Of a DNA stretch of 64,000 bases, positions 36,215-46,200 are shown in pieces. Below the pieces are notes generated by a model. The model was not told the origin of the DNA. It saw only the letters and a program-made list of their open reading frames with translations, and ran no database searches. The translations under genes were made by a program, and so were the position numbers. Within the stretch, counting starts at the first letter, position 1, and every line of letters starts with the position of its first letter. This stretch comes from JBBRBB01 sp038206235 (GTDB lineage Bacteria; Bacteroidota; Bacteroidia; Chitinophagales; Chitinophagaceae), in NCBI GenBank assembly GCA_038206235.1, contig JBBRBB010000003.1, forward strand, positions 62,001 through 126,000, given 5' to 3'.

Positions 36215-36664
36215 ATGAAGAAGACACATATTATCATACTTATTTTAATTGCATTTTCTATTGCGGTGCTCATAAGCTTTATGGGCAATGTTACCACGTA
36301 TGAAACCATTGCATCTGCGAAAGAAAAACCCGGAAGATTTGTAACTCTTGTTGCGAAGATGGATAAGAATTCACCATTGCAATACGACCCGGTAAAAGAC
36401 CCCAACTACCTTAGCTTTATTGCAATTGATACGCTCAATAATTCTATACAGGTTGTTTATCATAACAGCAAGCCTACCGATATGGAAAAGAGTGAACGCA
36501 TGGTATTAAAGGGAAAAGTGGAAGACGGGCATTTTGAATGCACTGATATTTTGTTGAAATGTCCTTCGAAATATAAAGATGATGTGAATGCTAATGAAAA
36601 AAATGTGAGCAAAACAATATATCCTTCCTCATCGTCAGAAGATAAAAATAGCGTAAGCAAATAA
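36215..36664 (+). CDS. ccmE: Cytochrome c maturation protein CcmE, cysteine variant
   Basis: A single N-terminal membrane anchor (HIIILILIAFSIAVLISFM) precedes a periplasmic OB-fold domain (YLSFIAIDTLNNSIQVVY, then RMVLKGKVEDGHFECTDILL). CcmE is the periplasmic haem chaperone that carries haem to CcmF. The usual covalent haem ligand is a His in HxxxY; here the equivalent position reads CPSKY, the Cys-type CxxxY also known in some Desulfovibrio and archaeal CcmE. A charged tail (KNVSKTIYPSSSSEDKNS) follows. The gene is 4 bp upstream of ccmF, so the two are certainly coupled. Confidence 0.9.
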   Translation: MKKTHIIILILIAFSIAVLISFMGNVTTYETIASAKEKPGRFVTLVAKMDKNSPLQYDPVKDPNYLSFIAIDTLNNSIQVVYHNSKPTDMEKSERMVLKGKVEDGHFECTDILLKCPSKYKDDVNANEKNVSKTIYPSSSSEDKNSVSK

Positions 36665-36668
36665 CCCG

Positions 36669-39140
36669 ATGCAATACAATGGCGAACATCTGTTACCGGG
36701 ACAACTTGGTCATTTCTTTGCGCTTCTCTCTCTTGTCGCCTCACTTATTACCACCATCGCTTTTTTTTTAGCGAACAAAACAATTGGGCTCTCTGAAAAG
36801 CAAGGCTGGCTTCGGTTTGCACGCATAGTTTTTTTTGTTGAAACACTTTCGGTGCTGGGTATATTCTTCACGCTTTATTACATCATCTCCAATCATTACC
36901 ACGAATATTATTATGCATGGAATCATTCTTCACGTTCGTTGCAAACAAAATATTTGCTGGCAAGTTTTTGGGAAGGGCAGGAGGGCAGCTTTATGCTCTG
37001 GAACATCTGGCAATGTGTGCTTGGATGGATATTAATATCAAGAGTAAAAAAATGGGAAGCGCCTGTAATGACGGTTATCAGCTTTGCACAATTCTGCATC
37101 GCTACTATGCTGATAGGAATTTATTTTTTTGGAGTGAGGATAGGAAGCAACCCTTTTATTTTATTCAGGGAGCAGATGCCTCAATTGCCCATATTTCAAA
37201 ACCCTGATTATTTACAACTGCCCGGAGTTTATGAGGGCAACGATTTGAATTCATTGCTGCAGAATTACTGGATGGTAATTCATCCGCCGGTATTGTTTCT
37301 TGGTTTTGCATCAACCATTATTCCTTTTGCATTTGCATACTCAGGATTGATAAACAAAGATCACACATGGGTAAAAACTGCAATTCCCTGGACAGCATTT
37401 TCCATCGCCGTGTTAGGCACCGGCATTATGATGGGCGCTGCATGGGCGTATGAAAGCTTAAGCTTTGGCGGCTACTGGGCGTGGGACCCCGTAGAGAATG
37501 CATCACTTGTTCCCTGGCTTACTCTTATTGCAGGCTTGCACGCTAATCTTATTTACACGCATAGCGGCTACTCATTAAAAAGCACTTATCTCTTTTACAT
37601 CATTAGCTTTTCACTGGTTTTATATTCTACTTTTTTAACGCGAAGCGGAATTCTTGGAGATACTTCTGTTCATGCGTTTACAGGTGCGGACATGACAACG
37701 CAACTGTTATTGTTTTTTTTAATTTTCTTTCTCCCTGCTTTAATGTTGTTTTTTATCCGCAATAAATCAATCCCGTCTATAAAAAAAGAAGAGAACACAT
37801 ACAGCAGAGAGTTCTGGATGTTTATTGGTTCTTTGGTTTTGTTCTTATCTGCCCTTATCATCACTGCAAAAACTTCAGTGCCTGTTTACAATAAAATTTT
37901 CGGAACTAAAATCGCATTGCCGCAAGACACTGTTTTTGCTTATAATCAGGTGCAAATATTTATAGCAATCATTATTGGCGCTCTTACTGCCATAACACAA
38001 TATTTTAAATACCGCAATACACCAAATGGTTTTTTTTCAAAAAGAATTTGGCTTCCTACTTTAATTGCATTGGTGATAAGTCTTGCGATAAGTTTTTTCG
38101 GAAATATCAACTACACACAAAAGGGTGCAGGTTTTTTGGCAGCCATTCATCTTGCTATTTTTGCAGCGGTGTATGGAGTGGTGGCAAATGCTTCGTATAT
38201 ATGGATTGGAATAAAAGGAAATTTTAGAAAAGCGGGACCATCCGTTGCGCATGTAGGTTTTGCACTGGCATTGGTTGGTATTCTTATATCATCAAGCAAA
38301 AAAGAAGTGCTGAGTAAAAATACTACGGGCATTGCCATGTTTGAAAAAACTAAGAATGAAGACCCGGCTGAAAATATCACTTTGTTTAAAGGAATAAGAA
38401 CTGATATGGGTAAGTATCATGTTACTTATGCAAGAGATACTTCAAATGAAAAAGACAGAAAGAAATATTTTGAACTGAAGTTCGAAAGCAAGGAGACCAA
38501 AGAAAATTTTACTCTTTATCCTGATGTATTAAAAAATAATAAAGGTCAGGAAGGATTTTCTGCAAACCCTGATAAAAAGCATTACTGGAACCGCGACATT
38601 TTTGTGTATGTATCATCGTGGCGCGGCGAAGAAGAAGATACCAGCACTTTCAAGCCTGCGCAAATGAAACCGGGAGATACCATTTTTTATTCCAACGGAA
38701 CGATTACTTTTAATAAAACAGAAATTAATCCTCCTGATTTTAAAAGAAATGCAGAAGCAGGTGATACCACTTTGGTTTTGAATATTTCAGTAATCACAAA
38801 TGATGGAAGAAAATATACGGCCATGCCCGCAATTTCAGTGAAACAAAATGAGCTGATAAGCTTACCCGATACTGTTTTTGCTCAAGGGCTTATATTCCGG
38901 TTTAATAAAATTGTTGATGAAAAAGAAGGGAAGTTTGAAATCGGCATTAAAGAAAACAAAACCATGACGAGTCTGCTTACTTTAAAAGTTTATGAATTTC
39001 CCTTTATAAATATTTTATGGCTTGGAGTAATTATAATGGTAGCGGGAATTATAATGAGCATCGTGCAAAGAATAAGAAAAAAGCCTGTTACTGTTGAAGT
39101 TAAAAAACCCGTATATCATATTTCCGAAATACATTCTTAA
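36669..39140 (+). CDS. ccmF: Cytochrome c haem lyase subunit CcmF
   Basis: A large polytopic membrane protein (823 residues) with the tryptophan-rich haem-handling WWD motif GGYWAWDPVENASLVPWL at about 264-281 and the preceding NYWMVIHPPVLFLGF helix, whose His is a haem ligand in the family. About a dozen transmembrane segments occupy residues 1-560. A large periplasmic domain (about 560-780, including WNRDIFVYVSSWRGEEED and YTAMPAISVKQNE) and a last membrane helix (LWLGVIIMVAGIIMSIV) follow. CcmF transfers haem from CcmE to apocytochrome c. No ccmA-D or ccmG/H genes are visible nearby, so the rest of the pathway lies elsewhere. Confidence 0.93.
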   Translation: MQYNGEHLLPGQLGHFFALLSLVASLITTIAFFLANKTIGLSEKQGWLRFARIVFFVETLSVLGIFFTLYYIISNHYHEYYYAWNHSSRSLQTKYLLASFWEGQEGSFMLWNIWQCVLGWILISRVKKWEAPVMTVISFAQFCIATMLIGIYFFGVRIGSNPFILFREQMPQLPIFQNPDYLQLPGVYEGNDLNSLLQNYWMVIHPPVLFLGFASTIIPFAFAYSGLINKDHTWVKTAIPWTAFSIAVLGTGIMMGAAWAYESLSFGGYWAWDPVENASLVPWLTLIAGLHANLIYTHSGYSLKSTYLFYIISFSLVLYSTFLTRSGILGDTSVHAFTGADMTTQLLLFFLIFFLPALMLFFIRNKSIPSIKKEENTYSREFWMFIGSLVLFLSALIITAKTSVPVYNKIFGTKIALPQDTVFAYNQVQIFIAIIIGALTAITQYFKYRNTPNGFFSKRIWLPTLIALVISLAISFFGNINYTQKGAGFLAAIHLAIFAAVYGVVANASYIWIGIKGNFRKAGPSVAHVGFALALVGILISSSKKEVLSKNTTGIAMFEKTKNEDPAENITLFKGIRTDMGKYHVTYARDTSNEKDRKKYFELKFESKETKENFTLYPDVLKNNKGQEGFSANPDKKHYWNRDIFVYVSSWRGEEEDTSTFKPAQMKPGDTIFYSNGTITFNKTEINPPDFKRNAEAGDTTLVLNISVITNDGRKYTAMPAISVKQNELISLPDTVFAQGLIFRFNKIVDEKEGKFEIGIKENKTMTSLLTLKVYEFPFINILWLGVIIMVAGIIMSIVQRIRKKPVTVEVKKPVYHISEIHS

Positions 39141-39218
39141 GGAAACAATAACACATAAAAGCAGTTACTTTACTTGTACGATTGAATTATAAAATAGGAA
39201 TTGCTATTTTTACAAAGT

Positions 39219-39851
39219 ATGCCAAAGCGCATTAAATATATAAAGCTAACTTTCGTTCTGTGGTTGATAATTTCATTTCTTTCACCACACAAATCTTACT
39301 CCCAAAATGGCACCGGCATTTATGATACTATTAGAGTGGGCATTAGCATAGAAGCCAATGGAGATACAATTCCCTCAGGATGGTTACCTCCCTTTTCCAT
39401 TTATGGACGCCTTACTGCAAAATGGAAAAAACAATATGCAGACTGGACGCGGCTGCGTAATGCAGTGTATGTAACCTATCCATATGCTATCAAAGCTTCG
39501 GCCATTATGAATGAAATAAATGCGCAACTGGTAAACGTAAAAGATAAAAGAAAACGAAAAGCTATTATACAATCACGTGAAAAGGATTTGAAAAAAGAAT
39601 TTGCAGATAAAATAAAAGATCTTTCTGTTTATCAGGGAAAAGTTTTGATGAAGCTTATATACCGCGAAACAGGAAATAACTGTTATGAAATAATTGAAGA
39701 CTATAAAGGAAAGTTTGATGCGGGCTTTTGGCAAACCATTGCATTAATCTTCGGCTCAAACCTTCGTCAGAATTATGACCCTTACAATAATGATAAGACG
39801 ATGGAATTAATTGTGCACGATGTTGAAAAAATGTATGGAAGAGGAAGTTAG
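39219..39851 (+). CDS. DUF4294 family secreted protein
   Basis: A hydrophobic N-terminus (LTFVLWLIISFLSPHKSYSQ) acts as signal peptide. The rest matches the Bacteroidota DUF4294 pattern: GDTIPSGWLPPFSIYGRLTA, KKQYADWTRLRNAVYVTYPY, and the C-terminal ETGNNCYEIIEDYKGKFDAGF and NLRQNYDPYNNDKTMELIV. The function is not established; the family is probably periplasmic. The ATG at 39219 is preferred over an upstream TTG (39201) because it directly precedes the basic start of the signal peptide. The gene lies between ccmF and bshB1 on the same strand. Confidence 0.87.
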   Translation: MPKRIKYIKLTFVLWLIISFLSPHKSYSQNGTGIYDTIRVGISIEANGDTIPSGWLPPFSIYGRLTAKWKKQYADWTRLRNAVYVTYPYAIKASAIMNEINAQLVNVKDKRKRKAIIQSREKDLKKEFADKIKDLSVYQGKVLMKLIYRETGNNCYEIIEDYKGKFDAGFWQTIALIFGSNLRQNYDPYNNDKTMELIVHDVEKMYGRGS

Positions 39852-39960
39852 TTTATCGTTTATCGTTTGTGGCTTGCTTGATACATTATACCTTGATACT
39901 TTGCTGCCTTGTTACCTTTTACCTCAATACCTTATTACCCAATACTTAAAAACAGATTCA
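39852..39960. repeat. Low-complexity intergenic words (TTTATCG, ATACCTT, TTACCTT)
   Basis: Repeated short words (TTTATCGTTTATCGTTTG, then ATACCTTGATACTTTG, TTACCTTTTACCTCAATACC) fill the spacer between the DUF4294 gene and bshB1. No gene is visible. This resembles the other word-like spacers in the window. Confidence 0.4.
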
Positions 39961-39961
39961 T

Positions 39962-40711
39962 TTGAAAACAGATATTCTTGCCTTTGGAGTTCATCCCGAT
40001 GATGTAGAGCTGGGTTGCTCTGGTACTTTGGTTGCAGCCATACACGAAGGAAAAACTGTTGCAGTGATTGATTTAACGAGAGGCGAATTGGGAACAAGAG
40101 GAACTGCGGAAATAAGAGACTTGGAAGCGGCAAGTGCCGCAAAAGTGATGGGCATTCATGCAAGAGAAAATTTGCAAATGGCCGATGGATTCTTTTTATA
40201 TGATGAAGCTCATCTTCGCAAAGTAATTATTGCCATTAGAAAATATAAGCCCGAAATTATTTTATGCAACGCGCCGGAAGACCGTCATCCCGACCATGGC
40301 CGCAGTTCTAAGCTTGTTACAGACGCTGCATTTCTTTCAGGCTTAAGAAAAATTGAAACCATGCACAGTGGAATTGCGCAAGAAGCATGGCGGCCTTCTT
40401 ATGTTTTTCATTATATACAGGACAAATACCTGAAGCCGGATTTTTTGTTTGATGTTTCTTCCTTTCATGAAAAAAAAATAGAAGCCATTCTTTGTTATAC
40501 TACTCAGTTCACTGCGGAAGCTTCCCGAGACAAAAGTGCAGACAGCAGCGAGCCTGAAACTTATATTTCCACTCCTGATTTTATTGAAATTATAAAAGCC
40601 CGTGCATTCATGCTGGGTAAGCGCATTGGCGTGAAGTATGCCGAAGGATATATTTCGGCCAAGATGCTTGGTGTAAAAAGCTTTGATTCGTTTATACAGA
40701 ACATTACATAA
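39962..40711 (+). CDS. bshB1: Bacillithiol biosynthesis deacetylase BshB1
   Basis: The N-terminus KTDILAFGVHPDDVELGCSG holds the LmbE/PIG-L zinc motif HPDD; DLTRGELGTRGT and DRHPDHGRSSKLV (third His ligand) follow, and the C-terminal GKRIGVKYAEGYISAK is characteristic of the BshB1 branch. The enzyme removes acetyl from GlcNAc-malate to give GlcN-malate, the second step of bacillithiol synthesis. The reading frame starts at TTG (39962), which places the first residues exactly where the family starts; no ATG is available in frame. Neither BshA nor BshC is in the window. The CHAT/FHIPEP operon begins 78 bp downstream with its own promoter. Confidence 0.94.
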   Translation: MKTDILAFGVHPDDVELGCSGTLVAAIHEGKTVAVIDLTRGELGTRGTAEIRDLEAASAAKVMGIHARENLQMADGFFLYDEAHLRKVIIAIRKYKPEIILCNAPEDRHPDHGRSSKLVTDAAFLSGLRKIETMHSGIAQEAWRPSYVFHYIQDKYLKPDFLFDVSSFHEKKIEAILCYTTQFTAEASRDKSADSSEPETYISTPDFIEIIKARAFMLGKRIGVKYAEGYISAKMLGVKSFDSFIQNIT

Positions 40712-40743
40712 ACCGGTCAGGTTTCATTTCGCATTTCTTTTTC

Positions 40744-40774
40744 ATTGTAAATCCTCATAAGATTTTTATATTTG
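40744..40774 (+). promoter_or_regulatory. Predicted promoter of the CHAT/FHIPEP operon
   Basis: TATATTTG at 40767-40774 fits the -7 consensus TAnnTTTG, and ATTG at 40744-40747 provides a -33 element with a 19-bp gap, the standard Bacteroidota spacing. Transcription would begin near 40781, close to the start codon of the first gene. The operon therefore need not depend on bshB1. Confidence 0.55.
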
Positions 40775-40788
40775 AATAACTTAAGCTC

Positions 40789-41637
40789 ATGTTTATGAAT
40801 AGTACAGAAGAATACAATGTAATGTTGGGAAAAATAAACAACTTGATTACTGAAGCGGCTGCAGATTTTGGCGATGGCGAATCTGATGCTGAGGCTTCGG
40901 AAGCAAAAAGTATAATTAACAAACTGGCGAACGATAAAATTATTCTCCCTGATGAACCCGTTGATTTTATTACAGTAGATAAAGAAAAATATTTTAAAGA
41001 CATACAAACTCCGGACTGGCTGCTCGAAGGAATTCAATCCGGCTATAAATTTTATTATATGCGTTTTCCCGCAGAGCTTGAATCGAAGCTGCGGTTTAAT
41101 ACTATTAAGATTAAAATGGAATTTGAAAAAGACGAAAACGCAAAGCGTCCCTTCTTTTATAAATTTTTTCCAAACGATGAAGTGAAAACAATTCTCGAAG
41201 GAAACCTTTCAGGAAATGTAACGGTGGATGCAGGTTTTAATTTTAATGCACTTCCTCCAAACAATATGGCAAAAGCGAAGGCAGAAGGCAATCTTTCTCT
41301 TAACCTGAAATTTAATTTTCCATTCTCGTTTGGAAAGGCAACTATTGAAGCCTCGCCGCAGGGAATGAATTATGCAGAGTGGAAATTTCACTCAAAAGAC
41401 ATCCAAAACAAACTTGAAAATTTTGCTGCGTTATTGAAAGTGCGTGAAGACGCAGAGCAGATTAAAATTAAGCTCACAGCCAGCGGAACACGCACACATC
41501 AATGGCTTCCTGACGTTGTATTCAAATGGATACAAAAAGCGTATGCAAAAGGAAATGATAAAGCGAAAACATTTATAGCACAGGGTTTGCCATTTTCACC
41601 ACCTGATACAAGCTGGCAATTTAAATTAAAAGAATAA
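40789..41637 (+). CDS. Unrecognised first protein of the CHAT/FHIPEP operon
   Basis: I do not recognise this 282-residue protein. It has no signal peptide or membrane segment and is acidic near the N-terminus (DFGDGESDAEASEAK). The middle alternates strands and short turns (FYYMRFPAELESKLRFNTIK, NLSGNVTVDAGFNFNAL, LSLNLKFNFPFSFGKATIEA), suggesting a beta-rich core; the C-terminal part is mixed (VREDAEQIKIKLTASGTRTH, VVFKWIQKAYAKG). It is the first gene of a four-gene operon with gaps of only 23, 19 and 30 bp. The ATG at 40795 is an alternative start. In this position it could be a substrate, inhibitor or sensor for the protease encoded next; that is inference from order only. Confidence 0.8.
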   Translation: MFMNSTEEYNVMLGKINNLITEAAADFGDGESDAEASEAKSIINKLANDKIILPDEPVDFITVDKEKYFKDIQTPDWLLEGIQSGYKFYYMRFPAELESKLRFNTIKIKMEFEKDENAKRPFFYKFFPNDEVKTILEGNLSGNVTVDAGFNFNALPPNNMAKAKAEGNLSLNLKFNFPFSFGKATIEASPQGMNYAEWKFHSKDIQNKLENFAALLKVREDAEQIKIKLTASGTRTHQWLPDVVFKWIQKAYAKGNDKAKTFIAQGLPFSPPDTSWQFKLKE

Positions 41638-41660
41638 AATTTTTTTTCTCAAAATCAGTT

Positions 41661-43277
41661 ATGGCAACGAGTTATAAACTGCAATTTGAAAAAGGTGAGG
41701 AATTAAAAATAATTACTGAGAAGGGAAATGTTTCTCTTCAAAGCTGCAAAATTCCTGACCGGGATATATTTATGCAGCAACTCGAATTTTTTCACAAAGT
41801 CATCAATGGAATTAATACCGGAAGCCAAACCCAAAGCGAAATCATTGGAAAGCAACTTTGGAAATTTATTGCTACTACTAATTTAGGTGATGATCAGAAA
41901 GGAAATTTTTTTAAAGAACTGCCGGCTGAAGCCTTGCAAAAATGTACACTCATTATTACGTATGATGATGAGAATATGGAATTCGAATGTTCTATTCCCT
42001 GGGAACTATTTTGTTTCAGAATGCCCAACAATGATTTTTTTTATCCGTATAAAAGTGAAAACATAAATGTGATAAGGAAATATGTTCAGAAAGGTCAAAA
42101 TGAAGATTATGACAAGCTATTTTATGGCACCTGCAAAATTCTTATTTATGTGGCCGGGCCTGTTACTGAAGAATATGCTAAGAAAATAGACAGGGGCAAA
42201 GGCAAGCTGGGCACAGATTGCGTTAAGTATAGCGCTTTGCAGCAAAAGCTTGAAGCAATTACTGCTGAAATAAATCACGGCGATAAAAAAAATATAGACG
42301 GGAAAAAAATTGCATTGGAATTTGAAATTCTTATCGAAACTGACTTTGAAGAATTTTGTAAAAAGCTAACTGCTTATCAGCCTGCGATAGTTCACATCAT
42401 AACGCATGGCCGCTTTGAAGAGAAAGAGGCGCAAATCCTCGTGAATGAATCTATTATTCCTGCACAGCCCCGTTTTGTATTTCAGGATATAAAAACATTT
42501 TGTACCAATCTGGAAAATGGGTCTGCGTTTAAACCTGATTGCTATATTTTAGAAATATGCCAGTTAGGGAGATCTACTTTGCCTTTAAAGCTCTCCAGGC
42601 TTGGAGCAAAAATAGTTATCGCCAATATGTTTGATATAAACCAGGATATATCGCAAAGTTTTTATTGCGACTTTTATTCTAATTTATTTAATCCGCAAAA
42701 TTCACAAACGATAATAGATGCGTTTCATAATAGCAGAAGAGAAATTTTTAAATTAAAAGAAGAGTATGGATTAAAATATATTGGGCTGCCTGTTTTATAC
42801 TACAACCTTAATATTAATAAAGAAAAACTTTTTTTATCTGCTGAAGCAGCTCAAAAGACCGGGGGCAATATATCAGTTACGGATAATGAAGAAATTTTTA
42901 CATCACTAAATACCAAGCTTGCTAAACTTAAAGCACAAGGTGAAGATGAATTAGCAAAATCAGCCGTAAACCAATTTTTTCTCTATTTCCCCTTCAAAAA
43001 AGATACTAAAGATGACCATTACGATTTATATCTTTCATGGGTTCGTTCACTGAGCGAAGACTTTGCTGCTTATAATAATATCAACGAAAATTACGATGAT
43101 TTATATAAAAAAAGGTTTTCTGAGAGTAGTAAGAAAATAGCTGCTGATAAACCCGTTACAGATAAACAAGAGCTTCTAAGGTCTTCGAACGTAATCAGTG
43201 CAACAGATGCCGCCGCAGATACCGGTAAATCAAAAGAATCTGAAAATACTTTAGTCATCCGGCTTCATAAATCATAA
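41661..43277 (+). CDS. CHAT-domain caspase-like protease
   Basis: The CHAT fold (caspase HetF-associated with TPR) is read from AIVHIITHGRFEEKE (catalytic His249) and CYILEICQLGRSTLPLKL (catalytic Cys300), followed by the family continuation LGAKIVIANMFDI and SQSFYCDFYSNLF, then DAFHNSRREIFKL. The N-terminal part (about 1-235) has the strand pattern usual before CHAT, including MEFECSIPWELFCF. The last 140 residues are a charged helical extension with no recognised domain. The spacing of His and Cys fits the family. CHAT proteases are often effectors of defence or programmed-death systems and are activated by partner proteins. The downstream TPR/FHIPEP protein, 19 bp away, is the likely partner. 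The substrate is unknown. Confidence 0.85.
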   Translation: MATSYKLQFEKGEELKIITEKGNVSLQSCKIPDRDIFMQQLEFFHKVINGINTGSQTQSEIIGKQLWKFIATTNLGDDQKGNFFKELPAEALQKCTLIITYDDENMEFECSIPWELFCFRMPNNDFFYPYKSENINVIRKYVQKGQNEDYDKLFYGTCKILIYVAGPVTEEYAKKIDRGKGKLGTDCVKYSALQQKLEAITAEINHGDKKNIDGKKIALEFEILIETDFEEFCKKLTAYQPAIVHIITHGRFEEKEAQILVNESIIPAQPRFVFQDIKTFCTNLENGSAFKPDCYILEICQLGRSTLPLKLSRLGAKIVIANMFDINQDISQSFYCDFYSNLFNPQNSQTIIDAFHNSRREIFKLKEEYGLKYIGLPVLYYNLNINKEKLFLSAEAAQKTGGNISVTDNEEIFTSLNTKLAKLKAQGEDELAKSAVNQFFLYFPFKKDTKDDHYDLYLSWVRSLSEDFAAYNNINENYDDLYKKRFSESSKKIAADKPVTDKQELLRSSNVISATDAAADTGKSKESENTLVIRLHKS

Positions 43278-43296
43278 GTAAACCATTATACAAACT

Positions 43297-46200
43297 ATGT
43301 CTCTCTTTGGCTTTCATGATAAGGAAAACATTGTATCAAAACTTTACCATGAGCTTATTTATATATTTTTTTTAAAAGGAGAATACAAAAAGGTAATTGC
43401 TTTATATGAATTATTGTTGCAGCAAGCATCAGGAGAGGGAGAGAGTGCAGAAGATTATTTTATTGCTGCCCGTTGTTTTATTCAATTGAACGATATAGAA
43501 AACTTTAATAATCGTGTTGAGAAATTAAAACCTTTTTCAGAATGCAGTGGCAAAATTTATTTCTTACATGCTGAGCTGGCTTTTTTTTCAAATGATATTA
43601 CCGTTGCTTTAAACAATCTGGAAAAATGTGCAGATGAATTTAAAGAAGATGAGAACTTTAAAAACATTATAAAAATATATCAGTGCAGATGCAACTTATT
43701 ATGCGGAGAGCCTGTTGATGATTCGATTGTTTTACCACCAATTGAAAATACAGATGCTGTTTACAGAAGCCATCTTTATTTTTTACATCTGTATCAAAAA
43801 ATTACAGAACTGCTCGCTGCACCTGATACAAAGTTGAATGATCTTCTTTCAGAATTCAACAACATACCAGATATTCATATTCTCACAGCGCAATTTAATC
43901 TTCTCAGTAATAGCTTGGAGACTGCCTCTGCTTCCGCATCCTATTCAAAAAGCTTTTTGCCGCAATCTGCCTACGTTGATTTTCTTTCATTACAATCAGC
44001 AGGAGAGAAGCTTGATGATTTTCAAAACATATCACTTCTTATTGAAGATTTTATTAAAAAGCATGGAGCAGAAAAAGTAAATGAGCTGCTCAATAGCGTT
44101 ACAATTGCTAAAAAGGTTAATGCACCCGAAACAGAAATTTTAAAATTGTTTATTCAGTATGAATTAAAAAATATTAAAAATTATGAAACAGCACAGAAAT
44201 TAATCAGCACTTACAAATTAAAATTTGTTGAGTATAAGAAGATAAGCTTCATAAGTCAGCTTGCAGCAAAACTGTATGAAGCTGTCGGCAAAACTAACAG
44301 CGCCGCAGAGGAATATTACAATGCAGGCATTCAATATTATAACAATAATAATTTTGAACAATCAGAGATTCATCTGCGCAGGGCATATACGCTTAATCAT
44401 GGGCTTATTAAAGCGGGCTGGTATTTATCTGACTCGCTCTACATAAATAGTTACATAAAAGCTCCCCCTTATGCAGATGAATCTAAGCTGCGGCAGGCTC
44501 AGGAAATAATGGATAACTGTTTTAAAAAATTAAACACAGGAGACAAACAGCTTTCATTTGATTTTTCATGGGTATATTTATTAAAAGCATATCTCCATGA
44601 GCAAATCAGCAACCTGAAAACATCGGATACGTTTGCAGAACGAAGGCAGGCTGCTGCATTTATTGAATTTGCACTTATTACAGACGCAAATAATATCATC
44701 CGTTTAAAAACGGCCACACGTATTTATTCCAACTTAGCTATTGATGCAAATGCATTTTTGCTGGCAGAAAAAGCTTATAACATCAATAAAAATGATAAGG
44801 ATGTTATTGAAGAATTTACTCGTGCTGCTATTAATATTGGAGAATTTAACAAGGCCGCTTTATTGCTTCCGCTTCTTTATAAACTTAGTGCCACAGACCA
44901 CGAATTTTATAATGGATGGAAGGCATTTATTGAATACATGAAAAGCGCTGATGAGCCGGGATTAATAAATTCCGCAATTGAGCTGCTTGCAAATAAGCTA
45001 ACTAAATATGATAAAGATCTGTGGACGCACTATCTCTTGCTGAACTGTTACTGGTTAACCGATGATTCTGAAAACGAACTTGAGCAGGCAGACTGGATTA
45101 TAGCGATTGAAACAAATGATGAATATAAAGAAAAATACAATGAAATCGCATTTGCATATTTCCTGAAAGGCAATACAGATAAGGCTCTTGAAATAAATGA
45201 AATAGCTTCATCCATTCCTCAATATTTGCCCGATGCATTCTTTGATGCAACATTCTATTTTATTAAAAAAGGAAAATTTAGAGAGGCTGATGCGGCATTT
45301 GAAAAGCTTACTGCTGCTCACTTAACAAAGTATCAAATAAAAAATTATATCCGTTATTATACAGAATTATTTGGCAAATCGAACCGGGAAGAGTGGGAGG
45401 GAAGCGATGATATAAATGAGCTGATAAATAATGCTGAAAAAGGATTTATAAAGCGATTAAACAAAAAGCTTGAAGCTGATAATTTTTCAATTGATGGCAT
45501 AAATGAAATAAAGAATCTTTTTGATACAGACGAAAACTTTCAAAACGATACATGGGGCCGGCTTGCTTTAAACACAGCGATGTTTCGCCTGCATGTACAG
45601 AAAAAAAATTATACACAGGCTCTGTTTGTTTTTAATGAAATTATCAAAGATGAGAGAAGTCAATTTTATTTGCTTACATGGGAATATGCAGCAAGCTTTA
45701 TTAAGAACAGTTTAAAAACAATAAAAGATTTTTCAGAAGCTTACAGGCAAATAAAGAAGTTTGAAAAAGATAACTTAAATCATGAAGGCCTTACCAAAAT
45801 ATATATTGAATTAGAAAATTATATAAATGATTCTTTAGGAACGCAGAACCGTATTGAATGGGCGTTGCAGGTGAACCCCATTACTGTAGAAATGCAAAAA
45901 AAAATAATTCCAGCAAAAGTGCTTGAAAGCAATGATATTTCTGGCTGGGTCTTCTTTACATCTTACGTTCCCCAATTACGGCAAGCGATAAAAAAAACTT
46001 ATGGCATTGAACCGCCTGGCATACGTGTGCGTCCATTGAATGATTCTATCGCAAGCCATGCAAATGGAGTTTTCATATACCAGTTTTTACTTAATGAGGT
46101 TCCCTATGTTAGCGGCGAAATTTATTCAGCGTACTACTATTGCTATGAAAGCTCCGCTGAAGATTTAAAAAATGAAGGAATTGAACCAGGTGAAATTATT

